A DNA stretch of 64,000 nucleotides, taken from the NCBI RefSeq assembly GCF_038595055.1, contig NZ_CP152002.1, forward strand, positions 142,501 through 206,500. Direction: 5' to 3'. Below the pieces are notes generated by a model. The model saw nothing but the letters and a program-made list of their open reading frames with translations. It ran no database searches and was not told the DNA's origin. Made by a program: the position numbers and the translations under genes. This DNA comes from Paenibacillus sp. FSL R7-0345. GTDB lineage: Bacteria > Bacillota > Bacilli > Paenibacillales > Paenibacillaceae. Position 1 is the stretch's first letter; the number at the start of each line of letters is the position of its first letter. Shown here piece by piece: positions 19,519 through 28,466 of this stretch.

Positions 19519-20469
19519 ATGCAGCATCATCAATTGCGTATTTTTTCCGGTTCGTCTAATCCGAAGCTGGCCGCAGACATTGCGGAGCGTCTTGGTGCAC
19601 CCCTCAGCCCCATTAAGCTGACCCGTTTCAAGAGCGGTGAGATTTATGTGCATTATGAGGAGAGCATCCGGAACTGTGACGTATTTTTGGTGCAATCCCT
19701 CGCTCATCCTATTAACGAGCTGTTTGTAGAGCTGCTTGTGATGATTGATGCGGCCAAACGCGCCTCAGCCAGAACGGTGAATATTATCGTTCCTTACTAC
19801 GGCTATGCCCGGCAGGAGCGGAAATCGGCTCCCCGCGAGCCGATCTCGGCCAAAATGGTTGCCGATGTGCTGACCACCGCAGGGGCAACCCGGGTCATAA
19901 CCATTGATCTGCATGCGGCAGCCATTCAGGGCTTCTTCAACATTCCGGTGGATCATCTGACCGCGCTTGATCTGATCAGCGGCTATCTGAAGGTTAAGAA
20001 TATACCGAACCCTGTTGTCGTCTCTCCGGATGCAGGCCGTGCCTCTATGGCTGAGAAGCTGGCCAGCCGGCTGGATTCGCCGTTTGCGATTATGATCAAG
20101 AAGCGCCCGGCGCACAATGAATCAGTCATCACGCATGTCATAGGAGATGTTGAGGGAAGAACGCCGATTATTATCGAGGATCTGATCGATACCGGCACGA
20201 CAATTGTAAATGTGGTCGAGGGTCTTAAGGAACGCGGAGCCGGTAACAGTATTGTATGTGCTACACACGGCCTGTTCTCCGGTGATGCACTGACACGCAT
20301 GGATCATGATAATATTGATGAGATCGTGGTCACTGACTCCATTGCGCTGCCTGATGATCATTCTACCCGTTACAAGGTGCTGTCCGTTGCACCGATGCTG
20401 GCTGAAGCCACCCGCATTATTATTGAAGGCGGATCTATTGATAAATTGTTCAGGGACGCGGGAATCTAA
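19519..20469 (+). CDS. prs: Ribose-phosphate pyrophosphokinase (PRPP synthetase)
   Basis: A 316-residue enzyme making PRPP from ribose 5-phosphate and ATP. The N-terminal IFSGSSNPKLA, YYGYARQERK, DLHAAAIQGFF, VVSPDAGR and the PRPP-loop EDLIDTGTTI are present. It follows hisJ by 15 bases with RBS AGGAGGG, so it is probably the last gene of the his operon, where its product feeds HisG. Firmicutes normally carry prs next to gcaD, so this may be a second copy. Its stop codon is in the loop of the terminator hairpin. Confidence 0.93.
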   Translation: MQHHQLRIFSGSSNPKLAADIAERLGAPLSPIKLTRFKSGEIYVHYEESIRNCDVFLVQSLAHPINELFVELLVMIDAAKRASARTVNIIVPYYGYARQERKSAPREPISAKMVADVLTTAGATRVITIDLHAAAIQGFFNIPVDHLTALDLISGYLKVKNIPNPVVVSPDAGRASMAEKLASRLDSPFAIMIKKRPAHNESVITHVIGDVEGRTPIIIEDLIDTGTTIVNVVEGLKERGAGNSIVCATHGLFSGDALTRMDHDNIDEIVVTDSIALPDDHSTRYKVLSVAPMLAEATRIIIEGGSIDKLFRDAGI

Positions 20470-20483
20470 TTCCCGCGTTTTTT
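20456..20483 (+). terminator. Terminator of the his-prs operon
   Basis: A perfect 9-bp stem ACGCGGGAA/TTCCCGCGT with a 5-base loop containing the prs stop codon, then six T. Confidence 0.93.
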
Positions 20484-20531
20484 GTTCAAAGCAGCTACAT
20501 CTTTTTTCCTGAGGTGCCACCATCCCTTAGC

Positions 20532-20562
20532 TTGAGAATCCCCCTCTGACATGTGTTATACT
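20532..20562 (+). promoter_or_regulatory. Predicted promoter of yvcD
   Basis: TTGAGA, a 19-base spacer and an extended -10 (TGTTATACT) that can compensate for the long spacer. Confidence 0.45.
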
Positions 20563-20696
20563 GTGTGAAGCAGCGTTTATCCAGAGATGGAAACGATAGA
20601 ATGCTTTAAGATAGGAGCCAGGAGTGTCTATATGACGCTGTACTCCTATTTTTGCTTGAGGAAAAGGAAGCTTACAAAGGGAGGTGCCTTGCTTCC

Positions 20697-22106
20697 ATGA
20701 TTGAGAGAACTTCAGATGAGGCGGAATTAAGCAATGTCATTCCGGTAAATCTGGATGCCAATTTTTTCTTTGAAAGAGCCGTTCGGTCGATGGACCGCTT
20801 TCAATACGATAAGGCATTAAAGAATTTTCGCAAAGCTGTTGAATACGAGCCGGAGAATCCGGTAAATCATTGTAACATGGCGGGTATATTATCTGAGATG
20901 GGTAATTATAAAGCATCCAATGATATTCTGGCCCATGTACTGGAGAAGATTGATCCGGCGATGACGGAGTGCCACTTCTATATGGCTAATAATTACGCCA
21001 ATATGGAGAGCTTCGAGGAAGCTGAGCGCTCCCTGATGACCTATTTGGAGCAGGATGCCGAAGGGGAGTATCTGGCTGAGTCGGAGGAACTGATGGAATT
21101 GCTGCAGTATGAGCTGGACCGTCCGGCTCCGCTGATGCGGATCCGGAGCCGGGAAGGGGTAGTGGAGCATGACCGTGCCCGGAGCCTGCTGGAGGAAGGC
21201 AAGTTTCCGCAGGCAGTGGATTTGCTGGAGGAGATCATTAAGGTAACCCCTGATTTTCTGGCAGCCCACAATAATTTGGCGCTGGCCTACTTTTATATGG
21301 GCCGGTTTGCCAAGGCTAAGGAATGCCTGGGTGAGGTACTGCAGCAGGACCCGGGTAATCTGCATGCCCTTTGCAATATGGCGATCTTCCTGCAGTATGC
21401 CGGAGACCGCGGCCAGCTGGATACGCTGCTTGAGAGACTGGAAGCCACAGTTCCGTTCCACAAGGAGCATGTGTTCAAAATGGCGACCACTATGGGTATC
21501 GTGGGCCGGCATAAAACAGCATACAGCCACTTCCGCCGCCTGCTGAAGGATGAGGAGGTTGGGGCAGACGCAAGCCTGTACCATTATTGCGCTGCTGCGG
21601 CTAGCAACAGCGGGCTCTACAATGAGGCGCTGCGCTGCTGGCGGCAGGCTGCCAAGCTTGACCCGGCTTCGCCGGTAGCTGCCTTCTTCCTGGCTCAGCT
21701 GCAGCAGGCGCTGGCCGAGGACCGGACGATGTCACCGGTCAGCTACAACTATCAGCTGCCTTTTCAGGAGCAGCTGAAGCAGTGGAAGAACAATGCCAGC
21801 AGCTTCACGGCAGAAGTCCGGAATAATCCGCTGCTGCGTGCCTCGTTCTTCTGGGCGCTGCGTTACGGCGATTCCGGTACCCGGATGCAGGTTACTGAAG
21901 CGCTCCGCTGGATCGAGGATGAAGAGATGTCCGGGATGCTGGGCGAGCTGCTGCAGCAGGAGCCGCTGCAGGAGGAGAAGCTGCAGGAAGCGGCGCTCAT
22001 CAGCCTGCAGCGGCTGATCGGCAGCAGCCTGAAGGAGAACCCGGGTTCTGCCGAAGAGCAGGAGATGGCACAGGGGGAGCTGCCGTCTTCCACCGAGAAG
22101 ATTTAA
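20697..22106 (+). CDS. yvcD: Tetratricopeptide-repeat protein (YvcD-like)
   Basis: A 469-residue soluble TPR protein. TPR-like helical repeats are seen at FERAVRSMDRFQYDKALKNF, PVNHCNMAGILSEMGNYKAS, AHNNLALAYFYMGRFAKAKE and YHYCAAAASNSGLYNEAL, with a Gln/Leu/Glu-rich tail. It has no signal peptide or catalytic motif; a scaffolding role is inferred from the repeats. The ATG at 20697 has AAAGGGAGGTG upstream. It lies between the his genes and trxB, as yvcD does in B. subtilis. Confidence 0.75.
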   Translation: MIERTSDEAELSNVIPVNLDANFFFERAVRSMDRFQYDKALKNFRKAVEYEPENPVNHCNMAGILSEMGNYKASNDILAHVLEKIDPAMTECHFYMANNYANMESFEEAERSLMTYLEQDAEGEYLAESEELMELLQYELDRPAPLMRIRSREGVVEHDRARSLLEEGKFPQAVDLLEEIIKVTPDFLAAHNNLALAYFYMGRFAKAKECLGEVLQQDPGNLHALCNMAIFLQYAGDRGQLDTLLERLEATVPFHKEHVFKMATTMGIVGRHKTAYSHFRRLLKDEEVGADASLYHYCAAAASNSGLYNEALRCWRQAAKLDPASPVAAFFLAQLQQALAEDRTMSPVSYNYQLPFQEQLKQWKNNASSFTAEVRNNPLLRASFFWALRYGDSGTRMQVTEALRWIEDEEMSGMLGELLQQEPLQEEKLQEAALISLQRLIGSSLKENPGSAEEQEMAQGELPSSTEKI

Positions 22107-22255
22107 GAAATGGCAAGGTAATATAAGCAAGCAGGAATAAATGATGCGCGATTCTGCATCCTTATATTGTTTACCGGAAACGCACAAGGCTTCCCAGAAG
22201 TCTCACCGCTGTTTCTTCTTATAAATCTTTACCTACTCGTAAGGAGGCCATAGTG

Positions 22256-23209
22256 ATGTACAAAACGATTGTAATCGGAACAGGCCCGGCAGGACTGACT
22301 GCTGCTATTTATTTGGCTCGCGCCAATCTTAGCCCGCTCGTAATTGAAGGCTTGCAGCCGGGCGGACAACTGACAACGACGACAGAAGTGGAGAACTTTC
22401 CAGGCTTTCCTGAAGGTATTCTCGGACCTGACCTGATGGAGAACATGCGCAAGCAGGCTGAACGCTTCGGTGCACAATTCAAGAACGGCTGGGTGGAATC
22501 CGTTGATTTCTCCCAGCGTCCTTTTAAAGTAAAAGTGGATGGGCTGGGTACACTGGAAGCGGAAACGGTTATTATCTCAACCGGTGCTTCAGCCAGATAT
22601 CTGGGGATCCCGGGCGAGCAGGAGAATGTTGGACGCGGGGTCAGCACCTGTGCCACCTGTGACGGATTCTTTTTCCGCGGCAAAAAGATTATCGTCGTCG
22701 GCGGCGGCGATTCAGCGATGGAGGAAGCCAGCTTCCTGACCCGCTTTGCTTCCAGCGTAACGCTGGTTCACCGCCGTGAGGAACTGCGTGCCTCCAAGAT
22801 CATGCAGGACCGGGCGCGTGATAACAGCAAGGTGACCTGGGCGCTGAACCGTACCCCGCTGGCAGTGGCAGTCGAGGGTATGGGAGTCAAAGGATTAACA
22901 GTGCGCAACAATGAGACAGGCCTGGAAGAGCTGATTGAAGCAGACGGCGTATTTGTGGCCATCGGCCACACGCCGAATACAGGCTTCCTGGGCGGCCAGA
23001 TTACAACGGATGCCAATGGATACATCGTGGTGAATCCGGGCACGACAGAAACGAACATTCCGGGCGTATTCGCCTGCGGCGATGTTCAGGATACCCGTTA
23101 CCGGCAGGCGATTTCTGCAGCGGGAACCGGATGTATGGCTGCGATGGATGCCGAGAAGTACCTGGAAGGCACTATGGTGCATGACTGGAGCGAAAGTCTG
23201 GATAAGTAA
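22256..23209 (+). CDS. trxB: Thioredoxin reductase
   Basis: A 317-residue flavoenzyme that reduces thioredoxin with NADPH. Visible: FAD motif [12 protein letters not shown], redox motif CATCDGFFF near residues 132-135, NADPH motif [14 protein letters not shown] with [10 protein letters not shown], and the C-terminal [25 protein letters not shown] at 22253 directly precedes the ATG; RBS AAGGAGGCC favours the ATG. It is collinear with the B. subtilis locus. Confidence 0.97.
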   Translation: MYKTIVIGTGPAGLTAAIYLARANLSPLVIEGLQPGGQLTTTTEVENFPGFPEGILGPDLMENMRKQAERFGAQFKNGWVESVDFSQRPFKVKVDGLGTLEAETVIISTGASARYLGIPGEQENVGRGVSTCATCDGFFFRGKKIIVVGGGDSAMEEASFLTRFASSVTLVHRREELRASKIMQDRARDNSKVTWALNRTPLAVAVEGMGVKGLTVRNNETGLEELIEADGVFVAIGHTPNTGFLGGQITTDANGYIVVNPGTTETNIPGVFACGDVQDTRYRQAISAAGTGCMAAMDAEKYLEGTMVHDWSESLDK

Positions 23210-23243
23210 CATAGGGTGTACCGCGAGTGTAATAAATGAGATC

Positions 23244-23284
23244 AAGCCGGTAATTCTGCTGCTGCGGAACTGCCGGCTTTTTTT
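23244..23284 (+). terminator. trxB terminator
   Basis: AAGCCGG ... CCGGCTT followed by seven T. Confidence 0.75.
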
Positions 23285-23309
23285 CAATTAGCTACGGATA
23301 ATTAATTCG

Positions 23310-23353
23310 GACTGCAGTCCCGCGCGGCAAAGCGCAGAAGGCAGTCTTTTTTT
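23310..23353 (+). terminator. Second terminator-like hairpin after trxB
   Basis: GACTGC ... GCAGTC followed by a T-rich run; it isolates the FNR-box promoter that follows. Confidence 0.5.
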
Positions 23354-23387
23354 ATTTTAAAAATAAAGTACATACCCGCCGCAACTT

Positions 23388-23430
23388 AGTGATTGGAATC
23401 ACAATATGCGTTAATGGCCTATGCTAAGCT
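23388..23430 (+). promoter_or_regulatory. FNR/CRP-like box and promoter before the DUF1858-DUF438 operon
   Basis: AGTGA-N6-TCACA at 23388-23403 matches the FNR/CRP palindrome TGTGA-N6-TCACA at 9 of 10 positions (read on the reverse strand TGTGA-N6-TCACT). An extended -10 (TGCTAAGCT) at 23422-23430 would put the start of transcription near 23437, about 41.5 bases from the box centre, the classic class II activation spacing. Confidence 0.5.
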
Positions 23431-23476
23431 AATGTTGAGAAGAGTTCTCAATAAGTAGGCTAAAGGAATGGTGATC

Positions 23477-23704
23477 ATGAACAGAGTGCTGAGGATGGAT
23501 GAGTCCATATTCGAGCTGGTGAGCCGGCATCCCGAGGTAACCGGTATTATGGTAGAGCTGGGTTTTCAGGATATTGCCAAACCGGGGATGCTGCAGACCG
23601 CAGGCCGGTTCATGACCCTGTCGAAGGGAATCAAACTTAAGAAAATGGATCCGGAAACCGTCAGACAGATCTTTGTCCGTCATGGTTTCGAGATTGTTGA
23701 ATAG
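23477..23704 (+). CDS. DUF1858 small protein
   Basis: A 75-residue cytoplasmic protein with the DUF1858 pattern: helix IFELVSRHPEVTGIMVELGF, PGMLQTAGRFMTLSKG, then DPETVRQIFVRHGFEI. The family often sits next to, or fused with, DUF438 and hemerythrin proteins; no biochemical role is established to my knowledge. I prefer the ATG at 23477 because AAGGA lies 9 bases upstream; ATG 23468 abuts it. The DUF438 gene follows after 30 bases. Confidence 0.75.
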   Translation: MNRVLRMDESIFELVSRHPEVTGIMVELGFQDIAKPGMLQTAGRFMTLSKGIKLKKMDPETVRQIFVRHGFEIVE

Positions 23705-23734
23705 AAGCATCCCGATTATAAAGGAGAGAGTACA

Positions 23735-25000
23735 ATGAGTGAATTAATCAACAACCGTGAAGTGGACGTACCTGAGCAGACGCGCCGCCAGGCAATGCTT
23801 AAGGAGATTATCAAAGAGCTGCATGCCGGCAAGAGTGTGGATGAGGTCAAAGCGCGTTTTGCTGAGGCTGTTGGCGATGTAACGGTGGCAGAAATTTCGG
23901 CAATGGAGCACTCGCTGATGACGGAGGAGGGCATTCCTGTAGCAGAGGTGCAGCGGCTGTGCTCGGTGCATACCGCGATTTTCAAAGGCTCGATCGAACA
24001 GATTCACCGTTCCTCGAAGCCGGAGGAGCAGCCGGGTCATCCGGTGCATACCTTCAAGCTGGAGAACCGTGAAATTGAACGGCTGGTTAACTTCCATCTG
24101 GAGCTGCATGCCGGCAAGTTCCTGAAGAATGACAGCGAGGAGATCATCTTCAAGCTGCTGGAGGATCTGAGCCTGCTGCTCGATCTCGATAAGCACTATA
24201 GCCGTAAGGAGAATCTGCTGTTCCCTTATCTGGAGAAGTACGGCATCTACGGACCGACCAAAGTAATGTGGGGTGTGGATGACGGCATCCGGGCGATGAT
24301 CAAGGGAGCCAAGGCAGCGCTTAGCTCGTACAGCGGCAATAAGGATGAAATCGGTGAACAGCTGGCCCATATTATACAGGAAGTCAACGAAATGATCTTT
24401 AAGGAAGAAAATATTCTGCTGCCGATGGCGCTCGACAAGCTGACTGAGGATGAATGGGTCAAAATCGCCCGCGAAAGCGACGAGATCGGCTTCTGCCTGA
24501 CGGCGCCGGAGGAGGAGTGGGTTCCGGAACGTGCAGCTGAACCGGAAGGAGCCACTATCTCTGCGGAGGAGCAGCAGGCCGGCGAGAGCCCCCAGGGCTT
24601 TATCCGTTTTGAGACAGGTCTGCTGTCGCTGCATCAGCTGGAGACCTTGATGAACCATCTGCCGGTTGATCTGACCTTTATCGACGAGAATGACGTTGTC
24701 CGTTATTTCTCCCATGGCAAGGAACGGATTTTTGCACGGACCAAAGCCGTCATCGGCCGTACCGTTCAGAACTGCCACCCGCCGCAAAGCGTACATGTAG
24801 TAGAGAAGCTGCTGGAGGACTTTAAGGCAGGACGCAAGGATGCTGAGGATTTCTGGATTAATATTAAAGACAAGTTTATTTATATCCGTTACTTCGCAGT
24901 CCGTGATGAAGCCGGCCGTTACATGGGTACGCTGGAATTCACCCAGAATATCGCCCCGATCCGCGCGCTGGAAGGCCAGAAACGGATTTTGTCGGAATAG
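23735..25000 (+). CDS. DUF438 / hemerythrin / PAS protein
   Basis: A 421-residue protein. Residues 1-80 form the DUF438 region (MLKEIIKELHAGKSVDEVKARF). A hemerythrin-like helical bundle follows with iron-ligand-type residues (NFHLELHAGKF, LDKHYSRKENLLFPYLEKYG, VNEMIFKEENILLPMAL). The C-terminal third is a PAS-type domain (VDLTFIDENDVVRYFSHGKERIFAR, IGRTVQNCHPPQSVHVVE). Hemerythrin di-iron centres bind oxygen or NO; with the FNR-like box upstream, a role in low-oxygen or nitrosative conditions is inferred. No output domain is visible. Confidence 0.85.
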   Translation: MSELINNREVDVPEQTRRQAMLKEIIKELHAGKSVDEVKARFAEAVGDVTVAEISAMEHSLMTEEGIPVAEVQRLCSVHTAIFKGSIEQIHRSSKPEEQPGHPVHTFKLENREIERLVNFHLELHAGKFLKNDSEEIIFKLLEDLSLLLDLDKHYSRKENLLFPYLEKYGIYGPTKVMWGVDDGIRAMIKGAKAALSSYSGNKDEIGEQLAHIIQEVNEMIFKEENILLPMALDKLTEDEWVKIARESDEIGFCLTAPEEEWVPERAAEPEGATISAEEQQAGESPQGFIRFETGLLSLHQLETLMNHLPVDLTFIDENDVVRYFSHGKERIFARTKAVIGRTVQNCHPPQSVHVVEKLLEDFKAGRKDAEDFWINIKDKFIYIRYFAVRDEAGRYMGTLEFTQNIAPIRALEGQKRILSE

Positions 25001-25020
25001 AGTTGGTTTTTGGATAAGGT

Positions 25021-25046
25021 GCAGGCCTCGGGGCCTGCGCCTTTTT
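25021..25046 (+). terminator. Terminator of the DUF438 operon
   Basis: GCAGGCC/GGCCTGC hairpin followed shortly by five T. Confidence 0.8.
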
Positions 25047-25135
25047 CTGCTGGTTGGGAGAGTGTAGTCTGCGTAAAGTCAAGCCGCTTTAGGTGCGGGT
25101 CCGTTGATTTATAGGAAATGCTACCAAAATGGGGC

Positions 25136-25288
25136 AGCGGGGCGGAATGGCCGAAATGAAAGGCAAAAATGCCCTTGATTCGCGTCAGCGGGGCGGAATG
25201 GCCGAAATGAGAGGCAAAAATGCCCTTGATTCGCGTTAGCGGGGCAGAATGGCCGAAATGAAAGGCAAAAATGCGTCTGATTCTATTT
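25136..25288 (+). repeat. Tandem repeat, three copies of a 51-bp unit
   Basis: Units begin AGCGGGGC at 25136, 25187 and 25238, an exact 51-base period. Copies 1 and 2 differ at two positions; copy 3 diverges in its last third. There are no unique spacers, so it is not a CRISPR array. The unit length is a multiple of three, and a 30-codon frame from the ATG at 25146 reads MAEMKGKNALDSR-type repeats to a TAG at the start of copy 3, but it lacks a good RBS. Confidence 0.9.
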
Positions 25289-25392
25289 TCCGCTTGCAGC
25301 CAGCTACGAGGATACCTGTAATAGTATACAAGTCATAGATTATAGTGATAACGCATACAACATTAATATGCCCGAAAAAGGAATCCGCCGAC

Positions 25393-25415
25393 GCCGGCTC
25401 TGCCGGCCTCTTTTT
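25393..25415 (+). terminator. Orphan terminator-like hairpin
   Basis: GCCGGC-TCT... GCCGGC hairpin followed by CTCTTTTT, about 390 bases after the nearest upstream gene, which has its own terminator. It may end an unrecognised transcript or protect glcK from readthrough. Confidence 0.5.
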
Positions 25416-25466
25416 ATCCAGCTTAGTTTTTAGAGTAGGGTATATAGCCGGGTGTGCCGCCTTTCC

Positions 25467-25495
25467 TTGACCGCAGGGGAGGCTTCTATTATAGT
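25467..25495 (+). promoter_or_regulatory. Predicted sigma-A promoter of glcK
   Basis: TTGACC, 17 bases, TATAGT; 48 bases before the glcK ATG. Confidence 0.65.
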
Positions 25496-25543
25496 GGGTA
25501 CGTAGGATTAACTATTTTAGCATAGAAAAAGGTGGCTTGTTAC

Positions 25544-26494
25544 ATGTCTGAGAATATCTACGTTGGCGTGGATTTAGGTGGAACCACGATTAAGGTTGGA
25601 ATCTGCAATGCCGAGGGAACCCTGTTGCATACTTATGAGGGACCTACGGGGACTGCGGATGGCGTCGATGCCGTTATCGATAACATCGAGAAGTATGTGC
25701 GCCTGATTGTGGAAGAATCCCCGTACTCCTGGGAACAGCTTGCCGGTGTGGGAGCAGGCCTGGCCGGATTTACAAACATTCGTGAAGGAATCATCATTCT
25801 TGCGCCTAACATAGGATTTAGAGATGTGCCGATCCGTTCCATCCTGGAAGGACGCCTTAACAAGCCTGTCAAAATAGACAATGACGCCAATGTGGCTGCA
25901 CTGGGTGAAGCCTGGAGCGGCGCTGGCCGTGGTATTGAGAACTGTGTCTGCTACACGCTGGGAACCGGTGTGGGCGGCGGTATTATCATTAACGGTAAGG
26001 TCTACCAGGGCTTCGGCGGACTTGCCGGAGAGCTTGGCCATATCTCTGTTGTTCCTGACCTGGAAGCAATCCAGTGCGGCTGCGGCAATATGGGCTGTCT
26101 GGAGACCGTATCCTCGGCAACAGGCATTATCCGTATGGCAAATGATGCTGTAGCACGCGGGGACCGTACTTCGCTCTCTACGGTGGAAAAGATTGCGGCG
26201 AAGGAAGTATTTGATGCTGCGAAAGCCGGCGATGAAGTAGCTCTGCGTATTGTTAACCGTGCTGCATTCTACCTCGGCAAGTCTATTGCTGCAGTTGCTG
26301 CCGTGCTGAATCCGGAAGTGTTCATCATCGGCGGAGGTGTGTCCAAAGCAGGTGACATTCTGTTCGATGAGGTACGCCGTGTCTATGCCAAGCTGGCTCC
26401 TGCGCCGCTGCAGAAGGGCGTTACCATCGTGCCGGCGGAGCTTGGAAATGATGCCGGTATTATTGGTGCAGCGGGTCTCTTGTTGCGTTCTTAA
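25544..26494 (+). CDS. glcK: Glucokinase, ROK family
   Basis: A 316-residue ROK kinase that phosphorylates glucose with ATP. It has the ATP-binding GVDLGGTTIKVGI, substrate residues in DNDANVAALGE, YTLGTGVGGGII, the GELGHIS motif and the zinc-binding ROK signature CGCGNMGCLE. The ATG at 25544 has AAAAAGGTGG at good spacing; an in-frame GTG at 25532 is less likely. It opens a carbon-control group with rapZ, yvcK, whiA and crh. Confidence 0.93.
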   Translation: MSENIYVGVDLGGTTIKVGICNAEGTLLHTYEGPTGTADGVDAVIDNIEKYVRLIVEESPYSWEQLAGVGAGLAGFTNIREGIIILAPNIGFRDVPIRSILEGRLNKPVKIDNDANVAALGEAWSGAGRGIENCVCYTLGTGVGGGIIINGKVYQGFGGLAGELGHISVVPDLEAIQCGCGNMGCLETVSSATGIIRMANDAVARGDRTSLSTVEKIAAKEVFDAAKAGDEVALRIVNRAAFYLGKSIAAVAAVLNPEVFIIGGGVSKAGDILFDEVRRVYAKLAPAPLQKGVTIVPAELGNDAGIIGAAGLLLRS

Positions 26495-26540
26495 AAGACT
26501 GGAATTATTCATATACTATTCTTAGGGAGGGAACGCTCTC

Positions 26541-27440
26541 ATGACCGAATTGGAGCACTCCGAAACGGCCGGCGCCACCCTGATTATTATTACAGGCATG
26601 TCAGGCGCAGGCAAAACGATTGCTGTACAAAGTTTGGAAGACCTCGGATTTTTCTGTGTAGATAATCTGCCGCCGGTGCTGATTCCGAAATTTGCTGAAC
26701 TGATTGAGCAGTCTAAAGGTAAGATTGCCAAAGTGGCGCTTGTTATTGATTTACGGGGACGGGAATTTTTTACGGCTTTATCTGAATCGCTGACCTATAT
26801 CAAAAATGAGTCCACGATCGGCTGTGAAATTCTGTTCCTCGATGCTACGGATTCTGTGCTGGTACAACGCTATAAGGAGAGCCGCCGCCATCATCCGCTT
26901 GCTCCAAAGGGGATGCCGCTTGACGGCATCCGGCTGGAGCGCCAGATGCTGGAGGAGCTGAAGAACTCGGCTACCCTGTGTCTGGATACGAGCAGTATGA
27001 AGCCGGTGCAGCTGAAAGAGAAGATAGTCTCCAGATTTTCTCATCTGGGCAAAAGCACACTCTCCGTTAACATTACTTCGTTTGGATTCAAGTATGGTAT
27101 ACCGATTGATGCAGACCTCGTGTTTGACGTCCGCTTTTTGCCTAATCCGCATTATGTGGATCAACTGCGGCCCAAGACCGGCCAGGACAGCGATGTATAC
27201 GACTATGTAATGAAATGGCCCGAAACGCAGGTTTTTCTGACCAAGCTGCTGGATATGCTTCATTTCCTGATTCCCCAGTACCGTAAAGAAGGCAAATCCC
27301 AGATTATTATCGGCATTGGCTGTACCGGCGGCAAACACCGTTCGGTGGCCATATCCGAATATCTGGGCAAAATGCTGGGAGTGAGCGAGACGGAGACGGT
27401 AGCGGTCAGCCACCGGGATTCCGAGCGTGACCGGCATTAA
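26541..27440 (+). CDS. rapZ: RNase adapter / nucleotide-binding protein RapZ (YvcJ)
   Basis: A 299-residue P-loop protein: Walker A GMSGAGKT followed by the family hallmark [12 protein letters not shown], and the C-terminal [20 protein letters not shown]. In E. coli RapZ directs RNase E to the GlmZ sRNA; in B. subtilis YvcJ binds and hydrolyses nucleotides and affects competence. RBS AGGGAGGGA. The yvcK start follows after 17 bases. Confidence 0.95.
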   Translation: MTELEHSETAGATLIIITGMSGAGKTIAVQSLEDLGFFCVDNLPPVLIPKFAELIEQSKGKIAKVALVIDLRGREFFTALSESLTYIKNESTIGCEILFLDATDSVLVQRYKESRRHHPLAPKGMPLDGIRLERQMLEELKNSATLCLDTSSMKPVQLKEKIVSRFSHLGKSTLSVNITSFGFKYGIPIDADLVFDVRFLPNPHYVDQLRPKTGQDSDVYDYVMKWPETQVFLTKLLDMLHFLIPQYRKEGKSQIIIGIGCTGGKHRSVAISEYLGKMLGVSETETVAVSHRDSERDRH

Positions 27441-27457
27441 CGAGAGAAGGGGTCTAA

Positions 27458-28432
27458 GTGTCCGAGGAACAAGAGAAACGTCCGCGTATCGTCGTAATGG
27501 GCGGCGGTACAGGGCTTTCTGTTATGCTTCGCGGTTTGAAGGAAAAGCCGCTTGATATTACAGCAATTGTAACAGTGGCAGATGACGGGGGCAGCTCCGG
27601 CATTCTGCGCAGTGAGCTGCAGATGCCGCCTCCCGGCGATATCCGCAACGTGCTGACGTCTATGGCTGATGTAGAGCCGCTGATGGCGCAGATCATGAAA
27701 TACCGCTTCAGCACCGGGGAGGGACTTGCCGGTCATAGTCTCGGCAATCTTATCCTTGCAGCGCTGACCGACATTTCAGGTGACTTCGTCACTGCTGTAC
27801 GTGAGCTGAGCCGGTTGTTTGCTGTCCGCGGGCGGGTATTGCCTGCTGCAGGAGAAGCGGTAGTGCTGCATGCCGAGATGGCGGACGGCACCATTGTGAC
27901 AGGCGAGTCCAAAATACCCGAGGCAGGCGGCCGGATCAAACGGGTGTTTTTGGAGCCGGCTGATGTGGAACCGCTGCCGGAGGCGCTTGAGGCAATCCGG
28001 AACGCGGATGCCATTCTGTGCGGACCCGGCAGCCTGTACACCAGCATCCTGCCCAACCTGCTGGTTCCCAAGCTGGCTGAGGCCGTTGTAGAATCGGATG
28101 CGATCAAAATCTTCGTCTGCAATGTCATGACCCAGCCGGGCGAAACGGACAACTATACCGTCAGCGATCATCTTCAAGCTGTATACGATCATATCGGCCT
28201 GCATTTGTTTGATTATGTCATTGTCAACGACGGGGAGATTCCGGAGCAGGTACAGGTCAAATATGCCGAGAAGGGCGCACGCCCTGTGCTGCTTGACCTG
28301 GATGTGCTTGACGGCAACGGGTACAAAGTAATTGCGGATAAACTGGTGTTGTTTAAGACCTATCTGAGGCATGATACAGATAAGCTCAGCCACCATATTT
28401 ACCAGCTGGTCAAAGATTGGATTTCCAGATAA
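27458..28432 (+). CDS. yvcK: Gluconeogenesis factor YvcK (UDP-sugar-binding)
   Basis: A 324-residue CofD-like Rossmann protein: [47 protein letters not shown] and [15 protein letters not shown]. In B. subtilis YvcK is needed on gluconeogenic carbon sources, influences cell shape and binds UDP-sugars. The start is a GTG with GAGAAGGGG upstream. Confidence 0.95.
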   Translation: MSEEQEKRPRIVVMGGGTGLSVMLRGLKEKPLDITAIVTVADDGGSSGILRSELQMPPPGDIRNVLTSMADVEPLMAQIMKYRFSTGEGLAGHSLGNLILAALTDISGDFVTAVRELSRLFAVRGRVLPAAGEAVVLHAEMADGTIVTGESKIPEAGGRIKRVFLEPADVEPLPEALEAIRNADAILCGPGSLYTSILPNLLVPKLAEAVVESDAIKIFVCNVMTQPGETDNYTVSDHLQAVYDHIGLHLFDYVIVNDGEIPEQVQVKYAEKGARPVLLDLDVLDGNGYKVIADKLVLFKTYLRHDTDKLSHHIYQLVKDWISR

Positions 28433-28466
28433 ACAAGCTTCAATGAACATGAAAGAGGTGAGCCCC

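Noticed and set aside
25136..25288. CRISPR-like array
   Set aside because: The 51-bp units are contiguous with no unique spacers and no cas genes are nearby.
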